Source of the DNA: Brachionus plicatilis
Taxonomy: Eukaryota; Rotifera; Eurotatoria; Ploima; Brachionidae
Length of the DNA: 64,000 nt
Direction of reading: 5' to 3'
Assembly: GCA_010279815.1 (NCBI GenBank)
Contig: QEOQ01000534.1
Coordinates: forward strand, 1 to 64,000
Shown: piece by piece, positions 1 to 11,947 of the stretch
How the letters are laid out: each line of letters begins with the position of its first letter
How positions within the stretch are numbered: position 1 is the stretch's first letter
Notes under the pieces: model-generated
The model's input: only the letters and a program-made list of their open reading frames with translations
The model's database searches: none
What the model was told of the DNA's origin: nothing
Position numbers and translations under genes: made by a program

Positions 1-47
1 GCTTTAGCTCGGTACAGAAAACAAATAAATAAATAAAATAAATAATA
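1..47 (+). repeat. Non-LTR retroposon 3' tail (family A)
   Basis: The window opens with GCTTTAGCTCGGTACAG followed by an AAATAAATAAATA-type tail. The complement of the same motif (GTACCGAGCTGATGCTCC preceded by TTTATTTATTTG) recurs near 14.0 kb and 23.5 kb. At 23.5 kb it forms the 3' end of a recognisable reverse-transcriptase element. This is therefore the truncated 3' end of that LINE family on the plus strand. Confidence 0.6.
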
Positions 48-3000
48 GGTTTTTACTTCTTTATAGCAAAAAAAAATATCCTAATTAATTTATGGTATCT
101 TATATTTTCTAAACTTTAGATTAATATTTAAAATCTTTTTTTTAGATTTTAGCTAGAATACTAATTATATAGAATTAGATTTTCTTTCTAGCATATGTCG
201 ATGACAAAAAAACTTGAAAAATTTAAATACTTTTTATACAAAATAGAATTAAAAACTCTTCATTTTTTAATAAATCGATTTTTTCCATTAATTAAATAAG
301 ACTTGAAGGAAATTTATAAATTTAATTTAGAAAAAATAAAGATAGAAATTAATAAAATAATTAATCGAATCGAACTGCTTGATTTCAATGAAAGATCAAC
401 GAGAAAGGAAATATGAGGAAAATATCAATTATTTTGTAATTTGACTCCCAGCTTAGTCTTGAGATTTTTTTAGCTTTTTGAGTCGTCAAAAAAAACAAAA
501 TCCATTAGAAAATTCTCATTTTATTCTAAATATTAATATATTTGCGTAAAATAGGTATTTTTGTTTAAAATCCATGCAAAATTTTTTTGAAAAATTAAAA
601 TTAATTACTTTGGTTTAGATTTAATTTTTTGGAATAAATTAAATTAAATTAATTCAAAGTAATTAGATATATGTTTATTCTCATGACTCAAAGAATTTTT
701 GGATTTTTTAGCTCAATTCTTGCTCAAGCTTCACCATAGATTGTTTTGGTAATATAAAACCATGTGAATATAAAATTTGGTAGATATCTTTTTCCATTAT
801 CTTCTGAATTCAATGATGTCTTGAATTTCTTTTTTCTTCTCTGATAATTTGTTCTGAAAAAAAGAGGTGACCACATGTAGAATTATGTGGAAATACAGTT
901 ATTTTAGTAAATTAGACAATCAGATAATTTTAAGTATTTTGGTTGTAAAATTGGATTACAAAAAATTACTTAAAAAAATTTTCTTTGTCTTGACATTATT
1001 TCTCTTTGATTAAAAATTTTGAATAGCAAAAAAGAATTTTAATCCAAGACTTGTGCATTTAATGCAGTATTGAATTTTAGAGATTGATTTTGACTGTAAT
1101 TTCGATTTTTTTCAACAAATATAAACAAAACTAAAATTTTCTTTTCTTTTTTAATATTTAAATTAGCATCTTGTACAAAAAAACTTTGTATCTGAGCTTT
1201 TTAATTGAATTAAAAATGCCAAAATCATCGCACAAGAGTCGAAAAAAAAGGTTAAATGCCATTTTGAACTTTTAAAGGATCACGACCCTTAAATTTTTAT
1301 TTAAAAAAAATAAAATTAACTTAAAACATTAAGTTAAAAAATTATCTAATCTATTGTTATATTAAAAAAAAAGATTCTAAATAAAAAGATGATATTTTAT
1401 TTTTATAATTACTGATTGGATGTTGCCTTATTTGATTGTTTTATTTACATTAAAAATCATTATCGGATGAGCTCAAACTAAAAATATTAATTTAAAAATA
1501 TTAATATTATAAAAAATTTATTTCTATTTTTTTTACAAGAGAAAAACGGAAAAAAAAACCGAATAATATTTTTTTTGAATTAGAAAAAATAACATTTTTC
1601 TTATTCATTTATTTAGAAATTATTTAATTTTGGTCTTTTAAATTTATCACTTTACATCGCTTAATGTTTAATGAAATAAATAATAAAAATAATAATAATT
1701 AGTAATACTGCATTTTATTTATTGATAAATGCCTTACAAGTCAAAAACATTTTTGGAAATTTTAAGCTTACCTTTACTATATTAAAATTGACTATCTTTA
1801 ATGATATTTGTTATCTTTATTTCATTTTTTAATTTATAAATATGTTTATTCTCTAATTAATAAAATCAGTAAAATTTCGAATTTTCTATGTCAGTCTTTG
1901 ACACTGGTTTCAATTTCCTTAATTTTTAGGTCTAAGTTGATAAATGACGTAACTAAGCAGATATTTCTACTAAATTTTTAATAGGCTAAATCCAAATGTG
2001 ACTTCATTTGGCGTAAATTATTATTAATCAAAGTTTAAGACATCATTTATTAGATTAAACTTAAAATAAAATTTAGAAATTAATAATACGTGACCAACTG
2101 TTTAAATTATATGTGATCAGGACTATTTCCCTAAAATCAAGGAATAAATGCGAGAACTAAATTAATTGAAGAGAAATTAATTTTTTTTTCTCATTTTTGT
2201 TTCAACTTTTTAAAGCTATGCAAAGCAGAAATTTATAGCTGCAAAATAAAATTCAAAAAAATGGATTCATAAATCACGAACGACTTAAGACCCAAAAATA
2301 TTAAAAAATATTTTTCGAAGAAACAACAATTCAGTGGAAATAAAGTACAGAAAATAAATAAAAATGCATTTAAATAATTAAATCAATTAATAAATATAAA
2401 TTATTTAAAATTTCATCTTTCAGTCACATTGACATATAAATCTTAATAGTTAAATTGAAGAAATATCAAAAAAATCAATTCAAATTGATTAATAAATTGC
2501 CATAGTTTTCAAAAATTAATTTGCCAGAATTAAATTAAGATTTTATCCTAAATTATACAAAAAATGACGAGATTCATCATGACAGATAAAATTATTTTTT
2601 TTCTAAATACTTTTCTACATATGGCTGAAAAAAAATCTAAATGAAACCTAATTTTAGTAAATTGATCTAAAGGGAATATATTTTCAATTTTTCATTTAAC
2701 ATTTTAGTAAAGATTTATGTATTAAGTGATTATCAGTTAAAAATTTAATATTTTTAATATTATTATTTTAAATATATTTTAAAAAAATAATGATAGTTTC
2801 TATGAAAATAAAAATTAAAAAATTAATCATCCTCACGGTAAACGAATTAAATTAAAATACCTAGTTTGTGATAAAAAGTGATTGATCACGTAAACCTTCT
2901 TAAATTATTTTTTAAAATTAAACAAATATTAGCTAGTTTTTGGGTAGAATTCTATTAGGATTGTGAAAAGGAAATAAACTCCAATAAAATCAAATAAAAA

Positions 3001-5514
3001 CTTTAAATTTATTTTTCAAAGTCACGTTGTCAATTAAATAATCAATTAAATTGTAATAATTTAATTGATTAATTAAACAAATATCAGGCACAAAAATAAA
3101 TAACGAAAAAACAAATCGAAAATGCCTATTTGGTTACAATGAAGTTTTAGTTTAAAATTAACTCTATTATGTTTGCTATCTGATTAAAAATATTGAAATT
3201 CTATTAAACTTTATTTTAATCCAGACTCAGAATTAAATTAATAATTGAAAAAAAAAAAAAATTCTAAATTGTTTGTTTGATGCTAAAAATTTTTTATTTC
3301 GATCAAACCAAATAATCAAAAAATCTTTTTTTCTAAATCATTTTAAAAATACAATGATATAAAAATGGAATTTAAATTTTAAGAGTATTTTTTTTAACTT
3401 AAAAGCTAAAAAGCAAATTTATTTAATTTATAAAATGATTAAAAACTTTGGAAAATATTATTATTTGATACTTAAAAAATATTTTGTTTAAATTTTAAGG
3501 TCTTATATTTCATTTTTTTGGCACATTAAATTTATTTTGTCATTTTAAAAAATAAATTCGTACATCATTGCTTGCTCAAAAATTTAATTCTCATTAATGG
3601 TGATTTTCTGTCAAATTGAGATTATATTGATCTATGAAATCAATATATTTCAAGAAACTGTTTACTCTTTTGAGCTAGAGGATTTAGAAAAAAATCTATT
3701 ATGCCAAGTTTTTTTTACACGAACCCGAGACGGTTGTGTATTTAATCTTTATAGATAATTTATAAAGTTGAACTAACTACTCAAATAAAAACATTGTAAA
3801 AATGTACAATATAAAAATTAGCCAACTTAAGTAATGTTTTTTACTTAAGTCGAAAAATTTAAATGTATGACAATAGAATAGCAATTTTTTAATACAAAAA
3901 ATTTAACATAGATTTTTTTTTACAAAAAAGAAAAATGTTTTAGTTCAATTATTAACAAATTTCACAGCTTTTCAGATTTTTTTTTCAGAAAGAATAGGAG
4001 CTTTAAAAAGCTCCCATAAATTTTGAAAATTACCAATAAAGCTTTAAGTATACTTGATATTTAATAATAATTAATTAATTCTAGCCTTAAAATTTGAGAG
4101 CAGATTTTTCAATAATGTCTTGTATGCTCGACACTTTTTTTTTGAATATTTGACTCTTTTTTTAATTTTAATATTATCATTATTTAAATTAAAAAGTATC
4201 TCAATTAATAAAATATACTTAAAATCTCATATCCTGGAAAAAATAATAAATTATATAACTTTTTCAAAAATTGAACCTCACATCGAATTTGCAGACAACT
4301 AATATAGAGCGTCGATCTCGGTTGATGTGCTCTGATGGGTCAGCTAGAATTAATCAGATCGAAGTTTAAATTAAAAATACTAATTCAAAAAATATTTCCT
4401 TTCTTGAAAACATCAAATTAAAGATTAAAGATTCTCAAAAATAAACAACTTTCATAATTTTGTTCAATTTGCATTGAATTTCACAATATTTTTTTTGTAT
4501 TTATTCTTTATATGTTTTAATTCAAATTGGACATACTTATCTTCCGAGCCCCGATCTTAAAGATATGAAAAGAAGACAAGAGAGCATCAACTAAAGTATC
4601 TAGGCTTTAAAATTTATCAATTCTTACCTAGTTTAAAAAATACACATGCATGGTATTAGCACTTTTATAGTTTTTTTCCGAATTTCTATTATTTTGATAT
4701 TTTATTCTTCTTCAATATTTTTAATTGTTTTATTTTTATCTTATGCTACTTAAAAACAGTTTTAAATTTCATTTTTGTTTACTTTTGCGATTTTTTTAAT
4801 TTTAAGATAAACACCCAAATAATTATTAAAAAAAAAGTGATGGACTAAATCGAAGTTGTGATTGTTGAAAGGAAAAATACGAAATAAAACGATCATTTAC
4901 TTATTTAACTCAAAATTTAAATAAAAAGAAAGACAAATATTTATAAGAATTAGAACTCAGATTCGTAAAATAAAAACAAACATACCAGTGCAAAAGTCTT
5001 TTTGTACCTACTTTTCAATATTTGGCTCTCTGATCGGGAATAAAAAGTCTGTTTTCAAAGATTATTTATTAAGTCTATAAATACTTTCCAACATTAAAAA
5101 TTCAAATGATCATTTATAATTGAATATTTATTTGTTGAATAAAGAATTAAATTCCATTTAATTTTTTTCTCCTTATTCACTCTTTTTGGAGATCTTGTTG
5201 GTCATTATGTCTCAGTCACTTAGTATAACATCCAAAGAGTTTCTGATCTTTTTCAGAATTATGCTGTAGAACGCTTTTTATGCTATTGGTAGCAGTGAAA
5301 CGTTTTTAATGTGAATTAAAAAATAAATTTTTATAAATAACAATAGAATAAAAAAATAAAAAGGAAGATAATTGAATTTAAAAAAAAATTTAAAAAACCA
5401 AAAAAATATATTGATACAATGGATAAATTTATTGAACAAAATAAAATGAGTTTATTAATTTAATTCGCTTATTTTAAAGCAATATATCATTTTTTAATTA
5501 TTCAAACATAATTA
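48..5514. other. Gene-free AT-rich spacer
   Basis: No coding region, RNA gene or clear repeat was found. Base composition is dominated by A/T homopolymers. The only open frame of note (4120-4302, +) encodes a low-complexity peptide rich in Leu, Ile, Phe and Lys, as expected by chance in AT-rich DNA, and was not annotated. Confidence 0.6.
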
Positions 5515-6085
5515 CAGTGGGTATTTCAAAAACGACATGCCCCCTAGGGTCGCGACCTAAAACCGAACCATCAGCGGCGCCGAACCGTACCAACCGTACC
5601 AGGCGAACCGGACCAACCGAACCGAACCAAACCAGAGGTTATGTTGAATTATTTGATTAAATTTTTTGTTCAAATTTTTTTTACCAATTTTTGTAACCAA
5701 ATATTCATTTAAACATTGAAATAAAAATTTTTGCTATAAGTAGCTTTTTTTTATTAAATTATAAAATTAAAATCAAATTTGCTTATGACGAGCTCGTAAA
5801 TAAGTTTTTAATTACTAATGATTTGACCAATCTAATTAAAATATCAGTCTATTAGATAATCTTAAATTTTAACTTCAATTTTTTAAAATTATTTAAGAAA
5901 TTTTAATTTCAATGTTTAAATGAATATTTGGTTACAAAAATTGGTAAAAAAAATTTGAACAAAAAAATTTAATCAAATAATTAAACATAACCTCTGGTTC
6001 GGTACGCTTCGCTTCGGTCGGTGGTTCGGTTCGGTTGGTACGCTTCGGCTGGTACGGTTGCATGTCATTTTTGAAATACTCACTG
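5515..6085. mobile_element. 571 bp foldback DNA transposon, TA target site
   Basis: Two arms of about 220 bp (about 5515-5735 and 5890-6085) are near-perfect reverse complements separated by an AT-rich loop. The ends begin CAGTGGGTATTTCAAAAACG on the left and the reverse complement on the right begins CAGTGAGTATTTCAAAAATG; both are flanked by TA, as in the Tc1/mariner superfamily. Just inside each end is a GC-rich tract built of CCGAA/CCGTACC-like words (for example AACCGAACCGAACC), very unlike the surrounding DNA. There is no transposase, so the element is non-autonomous. Superfamily assignment rests on the CAGT ends and TA duplication only. Confidence 0.8.
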
Positions 6086-6980
6086 TAAGGAGAATCAAGA
6101 ATCAAGTTCATGATTGTTAAGTTACTTTGCAGTATTTCATGGTGTTTACAGGCATTTTTTCCTTTTAGGGGCCTTAGTTGATAAAAAATTAGTAATAAAT
6201 GACATATTAAATGAATTAACATACACAATCACATTATTTGTTATATAAGATATTTAAAGATTTGAGAAGATATGTAGCTAAATTTGATTGAATTGATAAA
6301 AGATATAGCAAGATTTTTTTCTTTCTAATAATTACCAATAAAACCCTAAGTAAAAAAAGCCCAAAAAGAGCTGGTTTTACTGTAAAAAAAACACCGAGAT
6401 AAAATATAAAATGTATTTTTTATAAAATTAAATCATTTGATAGCATTTGCGGATACTTTTTTTCTAATTCAAATATCTTAAATGCGCTTTTTTATGTTTT
6501 GTCGAAATTTTGAAAACAAATTTTAAGATAATTATCTAAAGCTAAAGCATTAAATTCATATAAGGAAATTATATCAATTATTTTTAAGAAATAATTTTAA
6601 TTATTGCTTTTGAAATTAATGATTAAATTGAGTTAAATTTCTTAAAAAATAAATAAAAAATTGATTAATTTGAAAATTATTCTTTTTGAAAATCCCAAAT
6701 AATAATAATAAAATAGGATTTTTTCTTTAATAATGATTAATATACACTGAAAAATTGAAAAATTATAGAATATTGAATAAGACTTAATAGATTATCATTA
6801 CAAAACATCAAAAAAATTTTTAAGGAGACGGTAACAATTAGAAACTAGATAATTTTTATAGACTTTTTTGCAAAATTTAAATTATTTAGTTAAAATACCT
6901 TGTTATTATTTCAAATAACTGGGTATTCTAATAAAAATCTTATTTTTTTTACATTTCAATATTTTAGTTTTATATATTTA
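6086..6980. other. Gene-free AT-rich spacer
   Basis: Nothing recognisable lies between the foldback element on the left and the small MITE on the right. Confidence 0.5.
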
Positions 6981-7120
6981 CAGTATAATTTAAAAATAAC
7001 TTGTACGTTTCTTTTCCTCGACTCTTCCTCGACTTTTCCTTTCCCCACTGGAATAGCTGAAGATGAGTCGAGGAAGAGTCAAGGAACAAAATGCGTACAA
7101 GTTAGTTTTAATTTGAACTG
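6981..7120. mobile_element. MITE copy 1 with CAGT ends
   Basis: A 140 bp palindromic element flanked by TA. Its left end is CAGTATAATTT and its right end, reverse-complemented, is CAGTTCAAATT; both arms continue into ACTTGTACG and TCCTCGACTCTTCCTCGAC. The same terminal design is found in a second copy at 26097-26327. No coding capacity of its own; an apparent reading frame through it is a by-product of the palindrome. Confidence 0.75.
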
Positions 7121-7784
7121 TATTATTCTAAAGTCGAATAAGCGATACAGTATGTCTCTTGTGGTATGAGCAATAGCCTGTTGATTAACCTTTAACTTAA
7201 AATTACAAAGCTCTTCAAAATTGAATAATCTTTAAATCTAATTTTGTTTATAAGGATTTATATTTTTTTCTTAAATGTTTAAAGTATCTTTGGGGGGTGA
7301 GAATTATTAAAAGATAAAACATTTTAATGTATTTGAGGCAATGGGACTGTTTTTATATAGGAAGAAATTTATTTGAAAAATTGTTTCAAAAAATGTAAAT
7401 TGATTTTTTTAAGGCTCCTATTTTTGTAGCTATCATTTTTTTTCTTTATGTCTAATCTATTTTATATTATCTGATAAAAAATTTTAATTAGTATTTGTTT
7501 TTTTGTTTTAAGTAGTTAATTTTTTTCTGTATTAGTACGTACAGTATGCTTCAAAATCTAGAAATTTTTTTTTTTGTTAACAAAATAATTGTTTTTACGC
7601 ATATAATAGTCAGGAAAAAAAATAGCGCTTTTTTTTCTTCATTTTTTAATGCCATCAATCAAAAAACATAAAACCAAAAAAAAAATTATGTGAAAAAAAT
7701 ATCATAAAAAAAAACACAAAAAGAAAAAATTGATAAAATTAATTTCATAAAAAAACAATTAAAAAGTTTAGAAATTTTTACAAT

Positions 7785-8640
7785 TTAATATTTGAAATGA
7801 CCGCCTTTGGCATTTTAACAAGTCAAAACTCTTTTTGGCATAAATTCAATCAATTTTTATACCTACTCAGTCGGAATCTTTAACCACTCTTTGTGTATAG
7901 CCTCTTTTAAATGCTCAAAATAGGTTACTTTTGGGTCTACCAATTTGGCATCCATGTATGACCAAAAGTTCTAAATTGGGTTGAGATCTGATGAACGGGC
8001 CACCACGGCAGAACCTCAATATTCTGTTCTTTAAACCAGTCGCTTACTGAGTGAGCAGTATGCGCCGAAGCGCCATCTTGCTGAAAAATTCAAGTGTCAT
8101 CTGGCTAAAATAGGAGTTCAACAGATGGTAAAGATTGTTTTCTGGTGTTGATGTAGACAAACTGATTAATTTGTCCTGTATATATGTTGCATATACCAGT
8201 GCCTTCGTAAGAAATGCATCCCCAGATACCGGCTGAACTTCCACAGTTTTGTAACCTGGTATTCAGAACTTCGGATGAAACTTCTTATTTTTATACTTTC
8301 TTACTATAACTCTTGATTTAAGATTAAAGGCCTCAAAATTAGACTCGTCATCTTTGAACATAACACTGGACTAATCATTAATTGTCCATTAAGTCTCTGT
8401 TTATACTACTTATATCTTTTTTGTCTATCTTTTATGTTAAAAAGCGGTTTTCTTACCGCTGTATGAGATTCTAAACCTTTTTTTTTGAGAAATCTCAATA
8501 CAGTATACTTACTTATCCTAACTCCTTGAGTCATAGAATTAAAATCAGTAGCGAGTTTTTTATAGCTAGTTTTTTTGTTACTTTTTATCTACACTTTTTC
8601 GCAGGCCCAGGATCTGCCATTTAGTGGGCTAGAAGCATTT
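7785..8640 (-). pseudogene. Tc1-like transposase, degenerate
   Basis: Read on the minus strand, successive frames give the hallmarks of Tc1 transposase in the right order. There is an N-terminal helix-turn-helix-like stretch with a basic RKPLFNIKDRQKRYK segment, a KDDESNF block (first catalytic Asp), WGCISYEGTGICNIYTGQIN, IFQQDGASAHTA (second catalytic Asp), SSDLNPI (third acidic site, in a shifted frame) and the C-terminal NAKGGHFKY. At least four in-frame stops and two frameshifts break it, so it cannot make a functional enzyme. The family would catalyse cut-and-paste transposition into TA. The flanking inverted repeats show which element it belonged to. Confidence 0.85.
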
Positions 8641-9293
8641 TTTTACCAATTTTTTGGCAAAATAAAGATTTTTTGGGAATGTTATTTTGAAATGGACATG
8701 AGGAGTTAGAGAGTATTTAAATTAAGCAGTTTAAGAGCACAATTTACATGAATGAAATAAAAAGCTAAAGATGTTCCGTTGGATGAAAACAGGAAACGTG
8801 GTAAGCCAACAACAAAAAAGGCTTTACCAACAATGTTGTAAATAATTAATTATGTGCGCAATTAAAAAATTACCAGAAGCTGCTGTTAATACAATTTTAA
8901 GTCAAGTTGATGATTATAATGAAATTAAAAAAAAACTTCTAAGCAAAAATTTTTTTAATATCTATTAAAAACTGCCACTAAATATTTTACGTAATAAAAT
9001 GCATATGATTTTATGCAATAAAAAAAAATTCCGAATTTTAGGAGATAAAAAAATCCAAAAAAATAAAACGAAAAAAAAGAACAATGACAATTCATTGAAT
9101 GATGCAGGGCCAATATTGTATGAGAATCCGACTAATTTGTTAATAAACCTAAAAAAGGCCGTCCAAAATTAGCTAGAAATTGGTTTTCCTTAAAAAAGAT
9201 TTTAATTAAATTATTTTATTAATTTAATATTTAATTTTTTTCATATAATTTTATATATACTATTTGAAAAAATTAGTTAACAAATTTAAATTT

Positions 9294-9431
9294 TTTTCAC
9301 CACAAAATATTTGTGTTAACCAATTATTTGGTTAAATATGTAAAAATAAATTTTTTTTGAAATCGGCAAAAAAAATTATGATTTGTAGTTATTTGTGTTA
9401 AAAAGCTTTTGGTTTGTGGTGAAAAGTTTTT
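9294..9431. repeat. Imperfect hairpin inside the Tc1 element
   Basis: TTTTTTCACCACAAAATA at the left and its near reverse complement TTTGGTTTGTGGTGAAAAG at the right bound about 138 bp. It may be a small nested MITE or a remnant of one. No target duplication was identified. Confidence 0.4.
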
Positions 9432-9865
9432 TAATTGTTGGGAACCATTTATCTCCTTTCTAAATTTTAAATTAAAAAAATTTTGTTCAAATTTGTTTAT
9501 GTGGTAATTATAAAGCGACAATTTTTTGTTCCAAATGTATAAAAGCAGTGTGTGAATATTGTACAAAAGAGTAGGAAAGTATTTGTAAAAAATTTGATTG
9601 AGTATGGATATTTAAAAGGCCTAAGAAAAGACTAAAATTTAATAATTTCCTATTTTTATTCAATTAATTTAACAATTTAAATAAATTCGAACATAAAATA
9701 TATGATTTATTCTTTATTGTTCATAACGATTTGGTGCTTCTAATTTTAAATGAAAAGAATGTAAATAACTTTAAAAACAAAAAAGTTTTAAAAACTAAAT
9801 TTATCAAATATTCTTTCTTCCATAACGAAATTTTTTTTTTTTTTTTTAAGATGTAATTTCAAGCA

Positions 9866-9950
9866 AGTGGTTGAAAGGGAGGACTAAGTTCCATTCCAAA
9901 CAACCTGGGATTCCATCCCAAACTATATTTTAAATAAAATAAATAAATAT
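9866..9950 (+). repeat. Retroposon 3' tail (family B)
   Basis: The sequence GGTTGAAAGGGAGGACTAAG, then a short GC-containing stretch, then an AAATAAAATAAATAAA tail. The same arrangement (GG.TGAAAgGAAGG, a pyrimidine-rich core, AAATAAATA tail) appears at about seven other places on both strands, as expected for truncated 3' ends of one non-LTR or SINE family. This copy lies within the Tc1 element, so it inserted later or was carried along. Confidence 0.6.
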
Positions 9951-9990
9951 GTAAATAGAATTCAGACTGAAATTCATGCGGCCTTCTGGA

Positions 9991-10179
9991 TCAAAAAAAG
10001 ATGAATTGACAATTGGCTCTACGATTTGTTTGCTCGACTTTTGTCTTTGGTATTGACTTTTCTAAATATTGTTTAATCTCATCTTCGGTCATGTTATCTT
10101 CAACATTAATCCATTTTATTACATTTGCCACATTCGACCCACAAGCTTCGTTAGACTCCTCAGAATTTTCGAACTCCAT
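9991..10179 (-). CDS. Short acidic ORF inside the Tc1 element
   Basis: From the ATG at 10177-10179 a 62-codon frame runs to a stop at 9991. It begins with an acidic, Asn/Glu-rich region (EFENSEESNEACGSNVANV), continues through WINVEDNMTEDEIKQYLEK and ends in a Lys/Thr/Arg segment. The amino acid make-up looks more like real protein than the Lys/Phe/Ile noise of neighbouring frames. It could be the first exon of a transposon-borne gene or a captured fragment. I do not recognise a family, and it may not be expressed. Confidence 0.3.
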   Translation of the reverse strand: MEFENSEESNEACGSNVANVIKWINVEDNMTEDEIKQYLEKSIPKTKVEQTNRRANCQFIFF

Positions 10180-10809
10180 TTTTTTTTTGTAAAAATTTAA
10201 TTCATATTTGTAAAATAATAAAAAATGTTTAAAAAAAATAAACAGTATTAATTTTTCAATTTGTCTCATTTGGAATAATGTAATTCATATTTGCTTTAAA
10301 ATAAAATGTTTTTAAATTATTATTTTTATGTTTGTATTTTTTGTGTTTGGAATAATTGTAGAGCCATATTAAAAAGGTTTCAAGAAAAGAAAAGTTTCGT
10401 CCCAAGATCTATATACCTAGGTTACAAAACGGTGGAGACTCAGTCGTTTTTTTTTAAGTAATTGTATCCATTTTTTATTATTTTATTTTTTTTGGGTATT
10501 TTTTTACTTAATATATTTTCTTTTGAATTAAATATTTTTGGATTGATGACAGATAACATTTTTTAAAAAAAGCCGCTTTTTTATTTTCCCGCCTATTATA
10601 TACCAAAAAACAATTCTCTTGTTAACAAAAAAAATTCTAAACTTTTGCAGCATACTGTATAAACATCATTAACAAAATAAAAGAATTAAAATAAAAAAGT
10701 AGTAGGATAGATAAAGATATTTCATTTTTATTTAACTAGATTGAGAAAGAAAAAATTAAAAATTTTGGATTTTTATTTTAGTCCAAAAACTAAAGAAAAA
10801 AAAAAGCGT

Positions 10810-11719
10810 TTAATACAAAACGCTTTTAACTTCGGTTACATATTTTTCATCGTTTTTTCTACGCCTCAGTTCGCTTTTTAAATACTTCGATATCAACTCG
10901 TTTGATTTCATTGTCTTGAGAAAATTCTAAACAAAATTTTGAAAATAAAATGACAAAAAATTAAGTCTTTGGTCAGATTACTTGAACTTCTGGATAAGGC
11001 TTGAGTGTGTCCTCGCCTAAAAGCTCTTCGATTGTTAAAACAACTTCTAGTAAGCCAAGATCAGCGAGGCTTACTTTGGATCCTACCAAATAACCATTAG
11101 AGCCATTTCGGCTCAATAGCTTAATTTTTAGAAATAAAGAAAATAAATAATTTTTAGTTAAAAATTTACAAAATTATAAATTGGTAAGTATCTCGGCATG
11201 GCTGTTGCTTTGGCGCTGTCGAGCACTTCTTTGAATCCCAGAAATCCGTATGGCATAAAAGAACTGTTAAAGTCTCTGGTACCCTCGAACAGTATGTCAA
11301 TTCTTGAATTTTTAAAAGTTCAAATAACTTTTAACAAAGTTTTCATTTACTTTAATCTTTCCTCTTCATCTGAGCCGAGCAAGTCTCCTTTTTCGGCAAA
11401 AAATCGAGCCATCGAGGCCGACTGGACTAGGTGATGTCCTTCGTACTCGACCATTGGCAACTGACCAAACAAAAGCTTTCCCTCTTTGAAAATTTAAACA
11501 TGAAAAATTTTTATTTTCTGCACCAAACTTACCAGCTCTCAAAGCCTCAAATTGCTTTTTTTCGCGGACAAATTCCTGGGTAAACTTTAAAAAAAATTCC
11601 AAGCTGAATTTCAACTTTTTTGTTTAAATTAAAAATACGGGAATATTGGCAGCAGCCATGGCTAATCTCACAATTTCGGCTTTGCCTCTGCCATCAAAAT
11701 AATACAAAGTTACGGACAT
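10810..11719 (-). CDS. Glutathione S-transferase (alpha/sigma-like)
   Basis: Six exons splice to about 217 residues, the normal size for a cytosolic GST. These dimeric enzymes conjugate glutathione to electrophiles. The thioredoxin-like N-terminal domain starts MSVTLYYFDGRGKAEIVRL; the Tyr near residue 6 is in the position of the catalytic Tyr of alpha, mu, pi and sigma classes. It contains the glutathione-binding blocks FGQLPMVEYEG (cis-Pro) and LVQSASMARFFAEK (the Q-S pair). The all-helical C-terminal domain includes GYLVGSKVSLADLGLLEVV, the conserved N-capping/hydrophobic staple region. The C-terminus (EKYVTEVKSVLY) looks alpha-class. Introns are about 45-65 bp with GT-AG ends. The gene is divergent from the CUB/LDLa gene, the two ATGs 228 bp apart. 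The family is certain; the class is uncertain, alpha being more likely than sigma. Confidence 0.93.
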
Positions 11720-11947
11720 TTTTTTGAAAAAATTTTAAATTTTATATAAAAAATATCTCTAAATACGAACAAAATTAGATAAAGATAAAGTTGTAATTGC
11801 ATGCTAAAAGGTGGCAGATTTTTTCTGCAAAATTCAGACAACAACAAAAATATTTTATTGATCTCATTATAAAAATATATTGAAATAGTTGAAAAATTAT
11901 GAAAAAATTATATGAAAATGCTTAGAGGATAATTTTAGCATTCAAAA

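Larger units (their letters stand above)
7542..10657. mobile_element. Tc1-family DNA transposon, 3.1 kb, with nested insertions
   Basis: Inverted terminal repeats of about 90 bp are visible at 7542-7630 and about 10567-10657. Both begin CAGTATGCT/GCAAAA, share GTTAACAA and ATAATAG words, and are flanked by TA on each side. Inside, on the minus strand, is a broken DDE transposase (7785-8640). The element is about twice the usual Tc1 length. The excess (8.65-10.5 kb) holds a hairpin, a retroposon tail and a short acidic ORF, so later insertions are the likely explanation. No intact transposase remains. Confidence 0.8.

Noticed and set aside
7000..7169. 89-codon frame through the small MITE
   Set aside because: The frame runs through the palindromic transposon arms, and its length depends on them.
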